Assembly: GCA_035559795.1 (NCBI GenBank)
Contig: DATMAR010000002.1
Coordinates: 48,820-112,819 of the forward strand
Reading direction: 5' to 3'
Source of the DNA: Fimbriimonadales bacterium
Lineage (GTDB): Bacteria > Armatimonadota > Fimbriimonadia > Fimbriimonadales > ATM1
DNA: 64,000 bases
How positions within the stretch are numbered: position 1 is the first letter of the stretch; the number at the start of each line of letters is the position of its first letter. Below are positions 25,446 through 33,684 of this stretch, piece after piece. Under the pieces are notes generated by a model that saw only the letters and a list, made by a program, of their open reading frames with translations, was not told the DNA's origin and made no database searches. A program made the position numbers and the translations under genes.

Positions 25446-27491
25446 TTACCGAGAAGCAATCCGAAACAATACGGACTCCGGAATGAAGTCGCCCTCTTTC
25501 GCACCAGGAGCCATGAAAATCTTTTCCAACTCTAACCAAGCATCGGCGTAAGCAAGCAAAATAAGCCATCGGTAATCGGACAAACTCTCAGGAGAGCGGT
25601 CTAAACTCAAAATCGCATCCTCTTCATATAGAATATCGTATAACCCCTGCCTCAATTTCCTATACTCTTCCCCCCCAATTATCGCTGGATCTAAATTCAT
25701 ATAGACATGAGTCGCACCTAACTTTTTCAGTGCTTCGACTAACTCTTCCGGAGAACGAATCCTATCGTAAGGGATATAGGTGTGATGGCCGGGGTTCGCC
25801 CAAAAATAATCTACATCCAAATAAAATCCACGCACTTCGTCATATAATGCGACACTTATTTTCTTCTCTGGCTCTTTTCTCTGAAGCGCGTTGATGTATT
25901 CCGTAGGCTCTCCGAAGGGAAAACGACGCACGCGATGCCCATCTACGGAAACCATCTCTGTGAGCATCTCTTTTTCCGTCTTTCCCGAGAGCAGGTTTTT
26001 CAATTGCAACGGCAAATCGCTACCGAAAGCGAACAAAAATAAGGACCATAAAACTTGCAAGGCGATAATACCGACTGCAATGTATCGAAAAGAAAGCCTA
26101 GCGGCCGCCCCCCCTATCAAAAATGAAGAAGGAATGAGCAGTCCGATTAAGTAACGCGATTGCTGTGTAAGATAAAACCATGTAAAGAGCGTAATAAATA
26201 TCATCGTCATAATCGCCGCTTCTTCTCGACCCATTTTCCCCGAGAAAAACCAAACGACGAGAGAAACTACGAAAACGATTCCCATTGCACCCCAAGGAAC
26301 CCCCCCATTGATGTGAAGATGGGGCATGAGCGATAGTGCGGTTATCGAACCCGGAAACGCTTTCCAACTCTTACCCGTTTCCGTTTGTCCTATGCCGAAT
26401 CGCTGCTGCTCTACTCGATACGCTTCGGCTGCCTGCGCATTCCAATTTTTGCCATCGAAAACCTCATAGAAAAAAGGATAAATGGGATTGCCCGTGTTTA
26501 CGATATTTCGCACATACCATGGAGAGGCAATCGCAATAGCTACGACTAATAGCCATAAAGGGGGGGATAAAACCCGTACAAATTTCCGTTCACCTTCTTT
26601 CCATCCATCGTAAAACCCGAAAAGCAGCATCGTTAGAACGATTCCTGCCGCGACTTGAAACCCTGTGTATTTCGTTCCCAATCCGAAGCCTAAGCAGATT
26701 CCCGATAACCAAAGCCATTTCCTTTCTCTTTCCCGAAGATAAAACGCGCTGAACAGAATCGCAGAGCCGGTGAAAAGTCCGTGAGCGACGTCTACGTATG
26801 CAGTGCCGATCTCCCAAAGAGCAACCGGTGCACTCAAAAACGCGAGAGCGGCGCAATAACCTATATTTCTATCGTATCGTTTCGCCGTGATTCCAGCAAC
26901 GCATAACACTGCGAAAAGCGCAAAACAGAATGCGAAAGTTTTCGCTCCCGATTGCCCCCCCAATGCCAAACCCCAGAGATAAAGCATGTTTATCCCAGGG
27001 GCTATGTTGCTTTGATGCATGAAAAAAATGTAGTCGAGTTTGCCCTCCCTCAGCCATATCTTGCTCATTGCCAATTGATGACTCACCGAATCCCAATCAG
27101 CACCGACACTCGGGGTGAGTACGGATGGAAGCCTCAAGAGAAACAAAAGCAAAATGAACATCCAAAGAATGCGCACAATCGGCGTAGTTTTTATCTTTTC
27201 GAGAATGAACGCCCGCGTTCGATAAAATGACCACACCCCGACAAGCACCCATAATCCCACGAAAAACACCCCGTAATGGAACCATCCCAACAAACCTACG
27301 AAAAAAGTTGCAATGCTGATCACCCCTAATCCGACTGCCCCACCTAATCCCCACCTCGCTTCGACCGGCAAATCGGAAACCCATCTCGAAATAACGAGCA
27401 ATCCGATTGACACGGAAAGAAAACACAAAAATAGGACTATTAAAAACCCTATATAGGGTGAAACTTCTGCCACATCTTTTAAAATGAACAT
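25446..27491 (-). CDS. polytopic membrane protein, GT-C glycosyltransferase-like
   Basis: 681 residues. About 12-13 hydrophobic segments occupy the first 480 residues, followed by a soluble C-terminal region of about 200. The first extracytoplasmic loop holds GADWDSVSHQLAMSKIWL, equivalent to the acidic catalytic loop of dolichyl/undecaprenyl-phosphate-sugar glycosyltransferases (GT39/PMT-like). LGTKYTGFQ and SPWYVRNIVNTGNPIYPFFYEVF are also typical of that group. It would transfer a sugar or oligosaccharide outside the membrane. The acceptor is unknown. The gene begins directly after the stop of the DUF2993-like lipoprotein gene, so the two are cotranscribed. Confidence 0.75.
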   Translation of the reverse strand: MFILKDVAEVSPYIGFLIVLFLCFLSVSIGLLVISRWVSDLPVEARWGLGGAVGLGVISIATFFVGLLGWFHYGVFFVGLWVLVGVWSFYRTRAFILEKIKTTPIVRILWMFILLLFLLRLPSVLTPSVGADWDSVSHQLAMSKIWLREGKLDYIFFMHQSNIAPGINMLYLWGLALGGQSGAKTFAFCFALFAVLCVAGITAKRYDRNIGYCAALAFLSAPVALWEIGTAYVDVAHGLFTGSAILFSAFYLRERERKWLWLSGICLGFGLGTKYTGFQVAAGIVLTMLLFGFYDGWKEGERKFVRVLSPPLWLLVVAIAIASPWYVRNIVNTGNPIYPFFYEVFDGKNWNAQAAEAYRVEQQRFGIGQTETGKSWKAFPGSITALSLMPHLHINGGVPWGAMGIVFVVSLVVWFFSGKMGREEAAIMTMIFITLFTWFYLTQQSRYLIGLLIPSSFLIGGAAARLSFRYIAVGIIALQVLWSLFLFAFGSDLPLQLKNLLSGKTEKEMLTEMVSVDGHRVRRFPFGEPTEYINALQRKEPEKKISVALYDEVRGFYLDVDYFWANPGHHTYIPYDRIRSPEELVEALKKLGATHVYMNLDPAIIGGEEYRKLRQGLYDILYEEDAILSLDRSPESLSDYRWLILLAYADAWLELEKIFMAPGAKEGDFIPESVLFRIASR

Positions 27492-28325
27492 TTATAGATT
27501 CGGTCTTTCTGGAATTCTCGCCTCACCGAAAAGTTCCAATACTCCTTCCCCGATTTCGACTCGCTTCATTTTCAACGCTCCGTATAATGCCAAATCTTCG
27601 TTTTCATGAATAACGGGATTGATGAAATCGAGTAGCGCGCGTTTCATAGTCTCGTCTATGCTTCTTCCCAAAAAAACGAAAGCGTTCTCCAAATGGATTT
27701 CGAAATCGTTTTTCGGAACTAAATCAGCAATGACATAAAACTCCGTCTTGAAAAAAGGAAACTCGCCATATCCTTCTACGTAGACTTTATATTTTTTCAA
27801 CTCTACTCGAATTCTTTTGATTTCATGATATTTTCGGAGAATAAAATCTTCTAATGCTTTCTCGTTTACACGAACATACCCTTCTCCACTGCCCGAGCGG
27901 CTCAGTCTCACTTTTCTTTCATCGAGAGCCAAAGCGAAATCGAAGCGGCAATCGCGCAAATCCGCCTTGAGTTCTTCGATACGAAGTCCTCGCAAGGAAA
28001 AATCGAACAAACGGAGTTTCAAACTTTTGATTCGTCCGTATTTCGAGCGCTCCGGCTCGGAAAAAAGAGGCAAACCATTTACCGAAAAATCTCTTGCTGT
28101 TATCGAAACTTCCGAAAATCTCCCCTCTAATGCCCCCAGAAGCCCATCCGATTTCACTTTCACCTCGACCTTCTTATTCTCCCCTTCGAGTTTCGATGCA
28201 ATGTCCGATGCTGCTCCTTTCTCGAATGATCTTACGTTACATGAACAACACACGAGACAAAAAAAGGATAAAAAAACAAAAAACGTTCTTTTTCGAACGG
28301 TTTTATCCCCATAATTCGTATTCAT
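27492..28325 (-). CDS. DUF2993-like (LmeA-type) lipoprotein
   Basis: About 277 residues from the ATG at 28325. A basic start (KTVRKR) and hydrophobic core end in LVCCSC, a lipobox-like site with several cysteines. The body (EVSITARDFSVNGLPLFS, then KSLKLRLFDFSLRGLRI) shows the repeated beta strands of DUF2993/LmeA proteins, lipid-binding TULIP-like domains linked to envelope lipid or lipoglycan handling. It lies immediately upstream of the GT-C-like membrane protein. Its start is only 22 bases from the divergent YgfZ-like gene, so promoters must overlap coding DNA. Confidence 0.7.
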   Translation of the reverse strand: MNTNYGDKTVRKRTFFVFLSFFCLVCCSCNVRSFEKGAASDIASKLEGENKKVEVKVKSDGLLGALEGRFSEVSITARDFSVNGLPLFSEPERSKYGRIKSLKLRLFDFSLRGLRIEELKADLRDCRFDFALALDERKVRLSRSGSGEGYVRVNEKALEDFILRKYHEIKRIRVELKKYKVYVEGYGEFPFFKTEFYVIADLVPKNDFEIHLENAFVFLGRSIDETMKRALLDFINPVIHENEDLALYGALKMKRVEIGEGVLELFGEARIPERPNL

Positions 28326-28346
28326 AAACACTTGGAAGCGTAATTC

Positions 28347-29360
28347 ATGCACGAATCGCACATCTCGAAAAGGCTTACGCCGTATTATGCCTCGGTAGAA
28401 GAGGAATACCATCTCATCCGAAACTCTTGTGGGTGGATGGACTTATCGCATCTTTCGAAATTGCAAATTACAGGTGGCGATAGAAAGGACTGGCTCCAAG
28501 GACAAATCACGAACGATGTGCAGGAGCTTACTCCCGGGCGTTCTCTTCGAGCCTGCATTCTCACACCCACAGGTCAAATCCTTTCTGAAGTCGCTCTCTG
28601 GGAGTTATCCGACTCCACGATACTCCTCTTTCCCGAAGAAGCGCATGAAAAAATCCTCGATAGACTCAATCGGATGATTATTTTAGAGGACGTAAAAATA
28701 AACGACCTCACGAGCCAATATTCTCTTTTCAGCGTACAAGGACCCACGAGTGCAAGAGTGCTCGAAGAAAGAATCTCACTTCCCCATTCTGATGCGAGTT
28801 CGGTCGAATTCGAAGGGAAAAATCTCATCGTTCTCCGCAGTGACCGAACGGGTTCAGGAGGCTGGGATTTGCTCTTCGATCATCGAGACACCGAGGAAGT
28901 GAGGAAGCTTCTCGAGGACATCCCTCCTATCGGAGAAGATGCCTGGAATATCGCGCGACTCGAGAGCGGATTTCCTTTATACGGGATAGATTACGACGAA
29001 AAAACCCTTCCTGCAGAATTAGGTCCTCACTTTCTGTCATCGCACGTGTCCTTTACGAAAGGATGTTACATAGGGCAGGAAGTCGTAATGAGAATTTATG
29101 CACGAGGACACACGAACCGCACCTGGATGGGGCTCATCGCCCAAATCGCGTTTCCTCCGGGCTCCTCTGTTTCTCACTCAGAACAAAAACAAATTGGAAA
29201 GGTAACGAGTAGTGTGGTCTCCCCGGAACTCGGGCCAATAGGAGCTGCCTACTTGCGGCAACCTTTTGCAAAGCCCAACGAACTCGTGATCATTCATGCC
29301 CCTGGCGGCGACGTCGAAGCGACTGTACAAAACATGCCGCTTAGAAAAATTCAATTCTGA
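28347..29360 (+). CDS. YgfZ/GcvT-like folate-binding protein
   Basis: 337 residues. The signature KGCYIGQEVVMRIYARGHTNR is the YgfZ motif (KGC[YF]xGQE) with its essential cysteine, and the N-terminal ITGGDRKDWLQGQITND is the folate-domain opening. YgfZ proteins bind tetrahydrofolate and support iron-sulfur enzyme maturation; they are not the glycine cleavage T-protein, although the fold is the same. The lack of adjacent gcvH/gcvP fits this. The protein is cytoplasmic. The gene is upstream of the CIRCE element but has a separate promoter from groES. Confidence 0.9.
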   Translation: MHESHISKRLTPYYASVEEEYHLIRNSCGWMDLSHLSKLQITGGDRKDWLQGQITNDVQELTPGRSLRACILTPTGQILSEVALWELSDSTILLFPEEAHEKILDRLNRMIILEDVKINDLTSQYSLFSVQGPTSARVLEERISLPHSDASSVEFEGKNLIVLRSDRTGSGGWDLLFDHRDTEEVRKLLEDIPPIGEDAWNIARLESGFPLYGIDYDEKTLPAELGPHFLSSHVSFTKGCYIGQEVVMRIYARGHTNRTWMGLIAQIAFPPGSSVSHSEQKQIGKVTSSVVSPELGPIGAAYLRQPFAKPNELVIIHAPGGDVEATVQNMPLRKIQF

Positions 29361-29389
29361 TGGAAAACATGCATCTTGACGAAAACGAG

Positions 29390-29395
29390 TATAAT
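29390..29395 (+). promoter_or_regulatory. groES -10 box
   Basis: TATAAT lies just upstream of the CIRCE operator. A TTGACG is present upstream but only 8 bases away, too close to be its -35. The real -35 is unclear. Confidence 0.55.
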
Positions 29396-29399
29396 GCGG

Positions 29400-29426
29400 T
29401 TAGCACTCTAACCCTTCGAGTGCTAA
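29400..29426 (+). promoter_or_regulatory. CIRCE operator (HrcA-binding inverted repeat)
   Basis: TTAGCACTC, nine bases, GAGTGCTAA: an exact match to the CIRCE consensus, 33 bases before groES. Binding of HrcA here would repress the chaperonin operon except under heat or folding stress. hrcA is not in the window. Confidence 0.97.
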
Positions 29427-29459
29427 TTCTTATCGAACAAACTCTTTGGAGGTGTATCA

Positions 29460-29792
29460 ATGAAACTTCAACCTTTGTATGACAGAGTTATCGTGAAGCC
29501 CGAAGAGAAAGAGACGAAAACCCCATCCAGACTCATCCTTCCCGATACTGCGCAAGAAAGACCGCTTAGGGGAACGGTTGTTGCGGTAGGACCGGGGAAA
29601 TTATTAGACAACGGAAAAATCCTCCCCATGGATGTAAAAGAAGGTGACGTCGTTTTGTACGGAAAATACGCGGGCACCGAAGTAAAAATAGATGGCGAAG
29701 AATATGTGATTCTTAGACAAGATGATATTTTGGCGATAGACGAGGGTGCCAAAAAGAAAAAATCCGAAAAGGTTACAGCGGAGGCGAAATAA
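29460..29792 (+). CDS. groES: co-chaperonin GroES
   Basis: 110 residues. [13 protein letters not shown] opens the domain; a mobile-loop region ([18 protein letters not shown]), VGPG, and [30 protein letters not shown] follow as in canonical GroES. It caps GroEL during folding. A lysine-rich C-terminal tail of about 13 residues ([13 protein letters not shown]) extends beyond the usual length of about 97. TTTGGAGG lies 6-8 bases before the ATG. groEL starts 2 bases after its stop. The CIRCE element controls both. Confidence 0.97.
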   Translation: MKLQPLYDRVIVKPEEKETKTPSRLILPDTAQERPLRGTVVAVGPGKLLDNGKILPMDVKEGDVVLYGKYAGTEVKIDGEEYVILRQDDILAIDEGAKKKKSEKVTAEAK

Positions 29793-29794
29793 CT

Positions 29795-31402
29795 ATGGCA
29801 GCGAAAGAACTCAAATTCGGCACGGATGCACGACTTGCCTTGCAGTCGGGTGTCGACAAATTAGCGAACGCAGTTCGTGTTACTTTAGGTCCCAGAGGTC
29901 GCTGTGTCGGGTTAGAAAGGAAATACGGTGGTCCTTTGGTTGTGGACGATGGAGTTACCATCGCAAAAGAAATCGAATTCGACAACCGCTTCGAAAACGC
30001 GGGAGCGGCGCTCGTTCGGGAAGTCAGCAATAAAACGAACGACCTCGTAGGTGATGGAACGACAACCGCGACAGTTCTCGCACAAGAAATGCTCCATGAA
30101 GGAATCAGGTCAGTGCTTGCGGGCGCGAATCCGATGGCAATCAAATCGGGAATAGACAAAGCCGTTGATGCGATTGTCGAAGAACTCAAAAAGATGAGCC
30201 GCCCCATCCAAAGCCGTGAAGATGCAATCCATGTTGCCTCAGTTTCTTCGAACAGCACCGAAATCGGAGAAATCGTCGGAGATGTCGTCTTCCGTATCGG
30301 TCTCGACGGTGTAATCACTGTCGAAGAGGGCAAAGGAAGAGAAACCGTCGTCGAAGAAGTGCAGGGTTTAAGATTCGACAAAGGTTATATCAGTCCGTAT
30401 TTCGTCACCAATCCGGAGCAAATGGAAGTCGTTTATGAAGATCCGCTTATTCTCTTTTATGAAAAGAAAATCAGCAATGTGATCGACTTCCTGCCCTTTC
30501 TGGAAAGAGCGGCACAAACGGGTCGCCCTATCATCGTGATTGCGGAGGACGTAGAAAGCGAAGCGCTCGCTCTTATGGTGCTAAATAGAATCCGCGGCGG
30601 TCTTCGATGCGCAGCAGCAAAAGCGCCGGGTTACGGAGAAAGAAGAAAAGCCATGCTCGAAGACATGGCAATCCTCACCGGCGGAAAACTCATTTCTGAA
30701 GAACTCGGAATAAAACTGGAAAACGTAACCACCGACATGCTCGGTTCTTGCGACAAAATCATCATGACGAAAGACCACACCACCATCATCGGTGGAAAAG
30801 GGAAAAAAGAAGAAATTCAGGCGAGAATAGCGCAAATCAAAAAACAAATCGAAACGACAGAGAGCAATTACGATAAAGAAAAACTCTCTGAGCGTTTAGC
30901 GAAATTAACCGGTGGTGTATGCGTCATCAAAGTCGGCGCATCAACGGAAACGGAAATGAAAGAGCGCAAAGAGCGTTTCAATGATGCTCTTCATGCAACG
31001 CGCGCCGCTTTGGAAGAAGGAATCGTTCCTGGTGGGGGCGTTGCACTCCTTCGCGCTGCTCGTGCAATCGAAAACATAAAACTAGAAAGCGACGAAGCAT
31101 TCGGAATGAACCTCGTCAGAAACGCATGTTCAGCTCCTCTTCGTCTCATTGCGGAAAACTCCGGACGTGACGGAGAAACCACCGTCGAGAAAGTGAAAGA
31201 GAAAGAGGGTGCATTCGGCTTCGACGCAATGAAAATGCAATTCTGCGACCTTATGGAAGCAGGAGTCGTAGACCCCACAAAAGTCGTTCGACTATGCTTA
31301 GAAAACGCCGCCTCGATTGCAGGCATGATTATCACCGCAGAGGCAATCGTCGCCGAAATCCCTGAAAAAGAAGAAAAGCCCCATACTCCGCCACCCTACT
31401 AA
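29795..31402 (+). CDS. groEL: chaperonin GroEL (atypical tail)
   Basis: 535 residues. The ATP-site VGDGTTTATVLA, the catalytic-Asp region near VVDPTKVVR and the equatorial/apical organisation are intact. However, the nucleotide-site loop reads GPRGRCVGLERKYGGPLVVDDG where nearly all GroELs have RNVVLxxxxGAPxITxDG, and the C-terminus is EKEEKPHTPPPY instead of the usual GGM-rich tail. It could be the main chaperonin of this lineage or a specialised paralogue; control by CIRCE argues for a real heat-shock chaperonin. It is followed by a terminator hairpin at 31449. Confidence 0.95.
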   Translation: MAAKELKFGTDARLALQSGVDKLANAVRVTLGPRGRCVGLERKYGGPLVVDDGVTIAKEIEFDNRFENAGAALVREVSNKTNDLVGDGTTTATVLAQEMLHEGIRSVLAGANPMAIKSGIDKAVDAIVEELKKMSRPIQSREDAIHVASVSSNSTEIGEIVGDVVFRIGLDGVITVEEGKGRETVVEEVQGLRFDKGYISPYFVTNPEQMEVVYEDPLILFYEKKISNVIDFLPFLERAAQTGRPIIVIAEDVESEALALMVLNRIRGGLRCAAAKAPGYGERRKAMLEDMAILTGGKLISEELGIKLENVTTDMLGSCDKIIMTKDHTTIIGGKGKKEEIQARIAQIKKQIETTESNYDKEKLSERLAKLTGGVCVIKVGASTETEMKERKERFNDALHATRAALEEGIVPGGGVALLRAARAIENIKLESDEAFGMNLVRNACSAPLRLIAENSGRDGETTVEKVKEKEGAFGFDAMKMQFCDLMEAGVVDPTKVVRLCLENAASIAGMIITAEAIVAEIPEKEEKPHTPPPY

Positions 31403-31448
31403 TCGGAGCATTCAAGGATATAGTCCTTGAAAATAATCTAAATAAATC

Positions 31449-31486
31449 CGGTTCCCCTTCGAGCGAAGAGGGGGAACCGATTTGTT
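31449..31486 (+). terminator. probable terminator of groES-groEL
   Basis: A long stem, cggttccccttcg pairing with cgaag...ggggaaccg, has an AGC loop and one bulged G, and ends in a T-rich stretch (tttgttttt). It lies 47 bases beyond groEL. Confidence 0.65.
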
Positions 31487-31679
31487 TTTGAATATCATCT
31501 AGCGAAAGCAGAAAAAAACGCAAGGGGTATAGATTTTGTATTTGAATATTTTTAGCGAAAGCGGAATTATCAAAAGGTTTTTAAATACAATCCGGTTCCG
31601 CTTCGAGCGAAGCGATGAGGGGGGAACCTTTAGGGAGGGGGTGAAAACTTTCACTTCTCAGTCACTAAGAGTTTCTTCT

Positions 31680-31704
31680 CGTTCCCAAACTCTGTTTGGG
31701 AACG
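31680..31704. repeat. palindromic repeat, family C
   Basis: cgttcccaaac and gtttgggaacg arms with a 3-base centre. The same palindrome recurs at 52758-52782 and in broken form at 52651-52728. Confidence 0.75.
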
Positions 31705-31950
31705 TTCTTTTATCCCGTAAGGCCCCCCCACTTACGCAAGGAACCGTTATTTTTTTCCCTTGCTGGGTGAGCAAAGTTTTTCATCATTCCATAGGAAGTA
31801 CAAGGGATTCCAATCACGGTTGTGTGAAACGGTACAAGCGACAGGTATTACCTGTCACTCTTTCCGAGCGCATGAACCGCTTTCCTTGGAGGCGATGAGA
31901 GAATTCAAGGGGGTGGTAGGAGCGCGCCATGAACACCTTCCCCCGTACTA

Positions 31951-32886
31951 CTACTCCGGCGCCTTGGACCGCACGCTACCATCAGGGGTCCATAGTATTA
32001 ACAGCCCGCCATCCGGCTCCGCGCCAAGCCCCGCGACCGGGTTCCCATCCTTGTTGTATATGCTCAGATTGCCGCCATCAGGGAGAGCGCCAAGCCACGT
32101 GGCGAGTTTCGCATACTTGTTGAAGATGCTCAGGCCGCCGTAGCCAACAGGATCAGCGTCAAGCGCAACGACTTGTTTTTCATCCTTGTTGTAGATGTCC
32201 AGCTCACCGCCATCAAGGTCAGCGCCAAGCGCAACGACTCGTTTTTCATCCTTGTTGTAGATGTCCAGCACGCCACCTTCAGGTATAGCGCCAAGCGCAA
32301 CGACTCGTTTTTCATCCTTGTTGTAGATGTCCAGCACGCCACCTTCAGATACAGCGCCAAGCCCTGCGGCCGTTTTTCCATCCTTATTACGTATGCCTAG
32401 CAAGCCACCATCTGCGTCTGTACAAAGAGTAGCGACCAGTTTCTCATCTTTGTTGAATATTACAAACAAGCCGCCATAGGAGTCATTGCTAAGCCTAGAT
32501 ACCTTTTTCCCATCCTTATTGTAAATCTCAAGCAAGCCTCCATCAGAGGCAGCATAGAGCCCCATGACCGGTTTCTCATCATTATTGGATATGAATAATA
32601 AGCAGCCATTAGAGCCAGCACCAAATACCGCTACCTTTTTCTCATCTTTGTTATACAGACCCAGCAAGCCGCCTTCTGAGGCAGCGCTAAGTAGCGCGAC
32701 TTGCTTACCTTCCTTGTTGTAGATAGCCAGCACTCCTCCATAAGGCCCGGCCTGAAGCACCATGGACACTTTGCCGTTTTTGACCAACTCGAACTTTTCC
32801 GCCCGAATGGTCTCCGCTTTTCTGAGCTGGTCCTCCAGTGCCTCTATTCGTGCTTCCAACATCTCTACTTTTTTGTCCAATGTCAT
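31951..32886 (-). CDS. 22-residue-repeat protein with N-terminal coiled coil
   Basis: 311 residues, ATG preceded by GAGGAG. Residues 1-32 form a coiled coil (heptads in KKVEMLEARIEALEDQLRKA). The rest is about 12 tandem copies of a 22-residue unit of the form GGxLxIYNKDEKxVxxLGAxx; two adjacent copies are nearly identical. The first unit (FELVKNGKVSMVLQAGPYGG) resembles the opening of uncharacterised bacterial repeat proteins. The regular GG-x-L-x-[IV]-Y-NKD spacing suggests a solenoid or beta-hairpin stack. There is no signal peptide. I do not recognise a function; it may be an intracellular scaffold or a fibre assembled through the coiled coil. Confidence 0.8.
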   Translation of the reverse strand: MTLDKKVEMLEARIEALEDQLRKAETIRAEKFELVKNGKVSMVLQAGPYGGVLAIYNKEGKQVALLSAASEGGLLGLYNKDEKKVAVFGAGSNGCLLFISNNDEKPVMGLYAASDGGLLEIYNKDGKKVSRLSNDSYGGLFVIFNKDEKLVATLCTDADGGLLGIRNKDGKTAAGLGAVSEGGVLDIYNKDEKRVVALGAIPEGGVLDIYNKDEKRVVALGADLDGGELDIYNKDEKQVVALDADPVGYGGLSIFNKYAKLATWLGALPDGGNLSIYNKDGNPVAGLGAEPDGGLLILWTPDGSVRSKAPE

Positions 32887-33030
32887 TTGATTGTCTCCTC
32901 AGTCAATGTGGGTGGGTGCACCCACTAGAAAAGGAGATTATAACGAAGATAGAGAGAGTTGGAGGTTTACTGCCTAAAACAAAGGAGCGACAGAGAAACA
33001 AAAAGGAAATCTAGGGAAGAATTGCCTTTT

Positions 33031-33363
33031 CTACTCTTCTTCTATGGGGGGGTGCTCCGCTAAACTACAGCGTGTCGGGTCGGAGACGGTTCCGTAATCG
33101 TAAGTTCCGCCTGCGGGGCACACAGGAAACTCCCGCAAATAAGGGTCTATATCGGAATCTACGATTACATAATCCGGTGGCAAATTTTTATCTATTGCCG
33201 CCTGTGCTTTCGCAGTGTCGTACAAACGCATATTTCCCTGGCATGCGCGTTTGGAAGCCTTCGCGCGCGCTGTCATAAATTGCGGAATAGCGATGCTAAG
33301 CAAAACGCTGATTATCAGAACGATAATCATCACTTCGACCAGCGTAAATCCTCGCTTCCGCAT
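33031..33363 (-). CDS. type IV pilin-like protein
   Basis: About 110 residues. MRKRG^FTLVEVMIIVLIISVLLSIAIPQF is a perfect class III signal (cleavage after Gly, Phe+1, Glu+5), followed by ARAKASKRACQGNMRLYDTAKAQ, close to short pilins and pseudopilins. A pair of cysteines (CPAGG and RCS) near the C-terminus could form the usual disulfide loop. I start at the second ATG (33363) because GGTGAG precedes it; an ATG five codons earlier has no ribosome site. No pilus assembly genes are adjacent. It is probably a major or minor type IV pilin. Confidence 0.82.
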   Translation of the reverse strand: MRKRGFTLVEVMIIVLIISVLLSIAIPQFMTARAKASKRACQGNMRLYDTAKAQAAIDKNLPPDYVIVDSDIDPYLREFPVCPAGGTYDYGTVSDPTRCSLAEHPPIEEE

Positions 33364-33572
33364 TTTTATTCTCACCATCCTAGTGAATGCGGAGCCGAGT
33401 CCAGGCGGCTATTAGGACTCGAACCCCGCCACGAATATTCTTTTCCATCGTGTTTCCTCGACATACCCGCAATCATTACTGGTTTTCCTATCTCCAAAGG
33501 GCGGGTTAATGTGTCAAGAACAAATCGGTTCCCCTTGCACAGCAGGAGGAACCTTACGGAAGGGGTTGTTTG

Positions 33573-33594
33573 TCGCGCCTTACGGCGCTCCTAC
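33573..33594. repeat. REP-like palindrome, family A (copy 6)
   Basis: The reverse-complement copy, tcgcgccttacggcgctcc, has a perfect stem. It lies between the pilin-like gene and galK. Confidence 0.85.
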
Positions 33595-33684
33595 TTGCGA
33601 AATATTACAAGAATATTAAAAACGTCGCGACTCACAACGTTTTTCGAAACACACGAAAAACACCCTGGGTATCCTGACTTACCG

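Larger units (their letters stand above)
31403..31950. other. gene-free repeat-rich interval
   Basis: The 548 bases after groEL hold no convincing gene. Two related hairpins (31449 and about 31593) share ggttcc...ggaacc arms around cttcgagcgaag, each near a tagcgaaagc segment. A third relative is near 33531. A gttcccaaac palindrome is at 31680. Scattered long frames here have no coding character. Confidence 0.6.

Noticed and set aside
28326..28412. Upstream extension of the DUF2993-like lipoprotein
   Set aside because: It would overlap the YgfZ-like gene; the ATG at 28325 gives a proper signal sequence.
29374..29395. TTGACG plus TATAAT as a groES sigma-70 promoter
   Set aside because: Spacing is only 8 bases, far from 16-18; only the TATAAT is kept.
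31536..31898. 120-residue plus-strand frame after groEL
   Set aside because: It runs through repeat hairpins, has no ribosome binding site and its composition is not protein-like.
33280..33684. Upstream extension of galK
   Set aside because: It is antisense to the pilin-like gene and has no galactokinase features.
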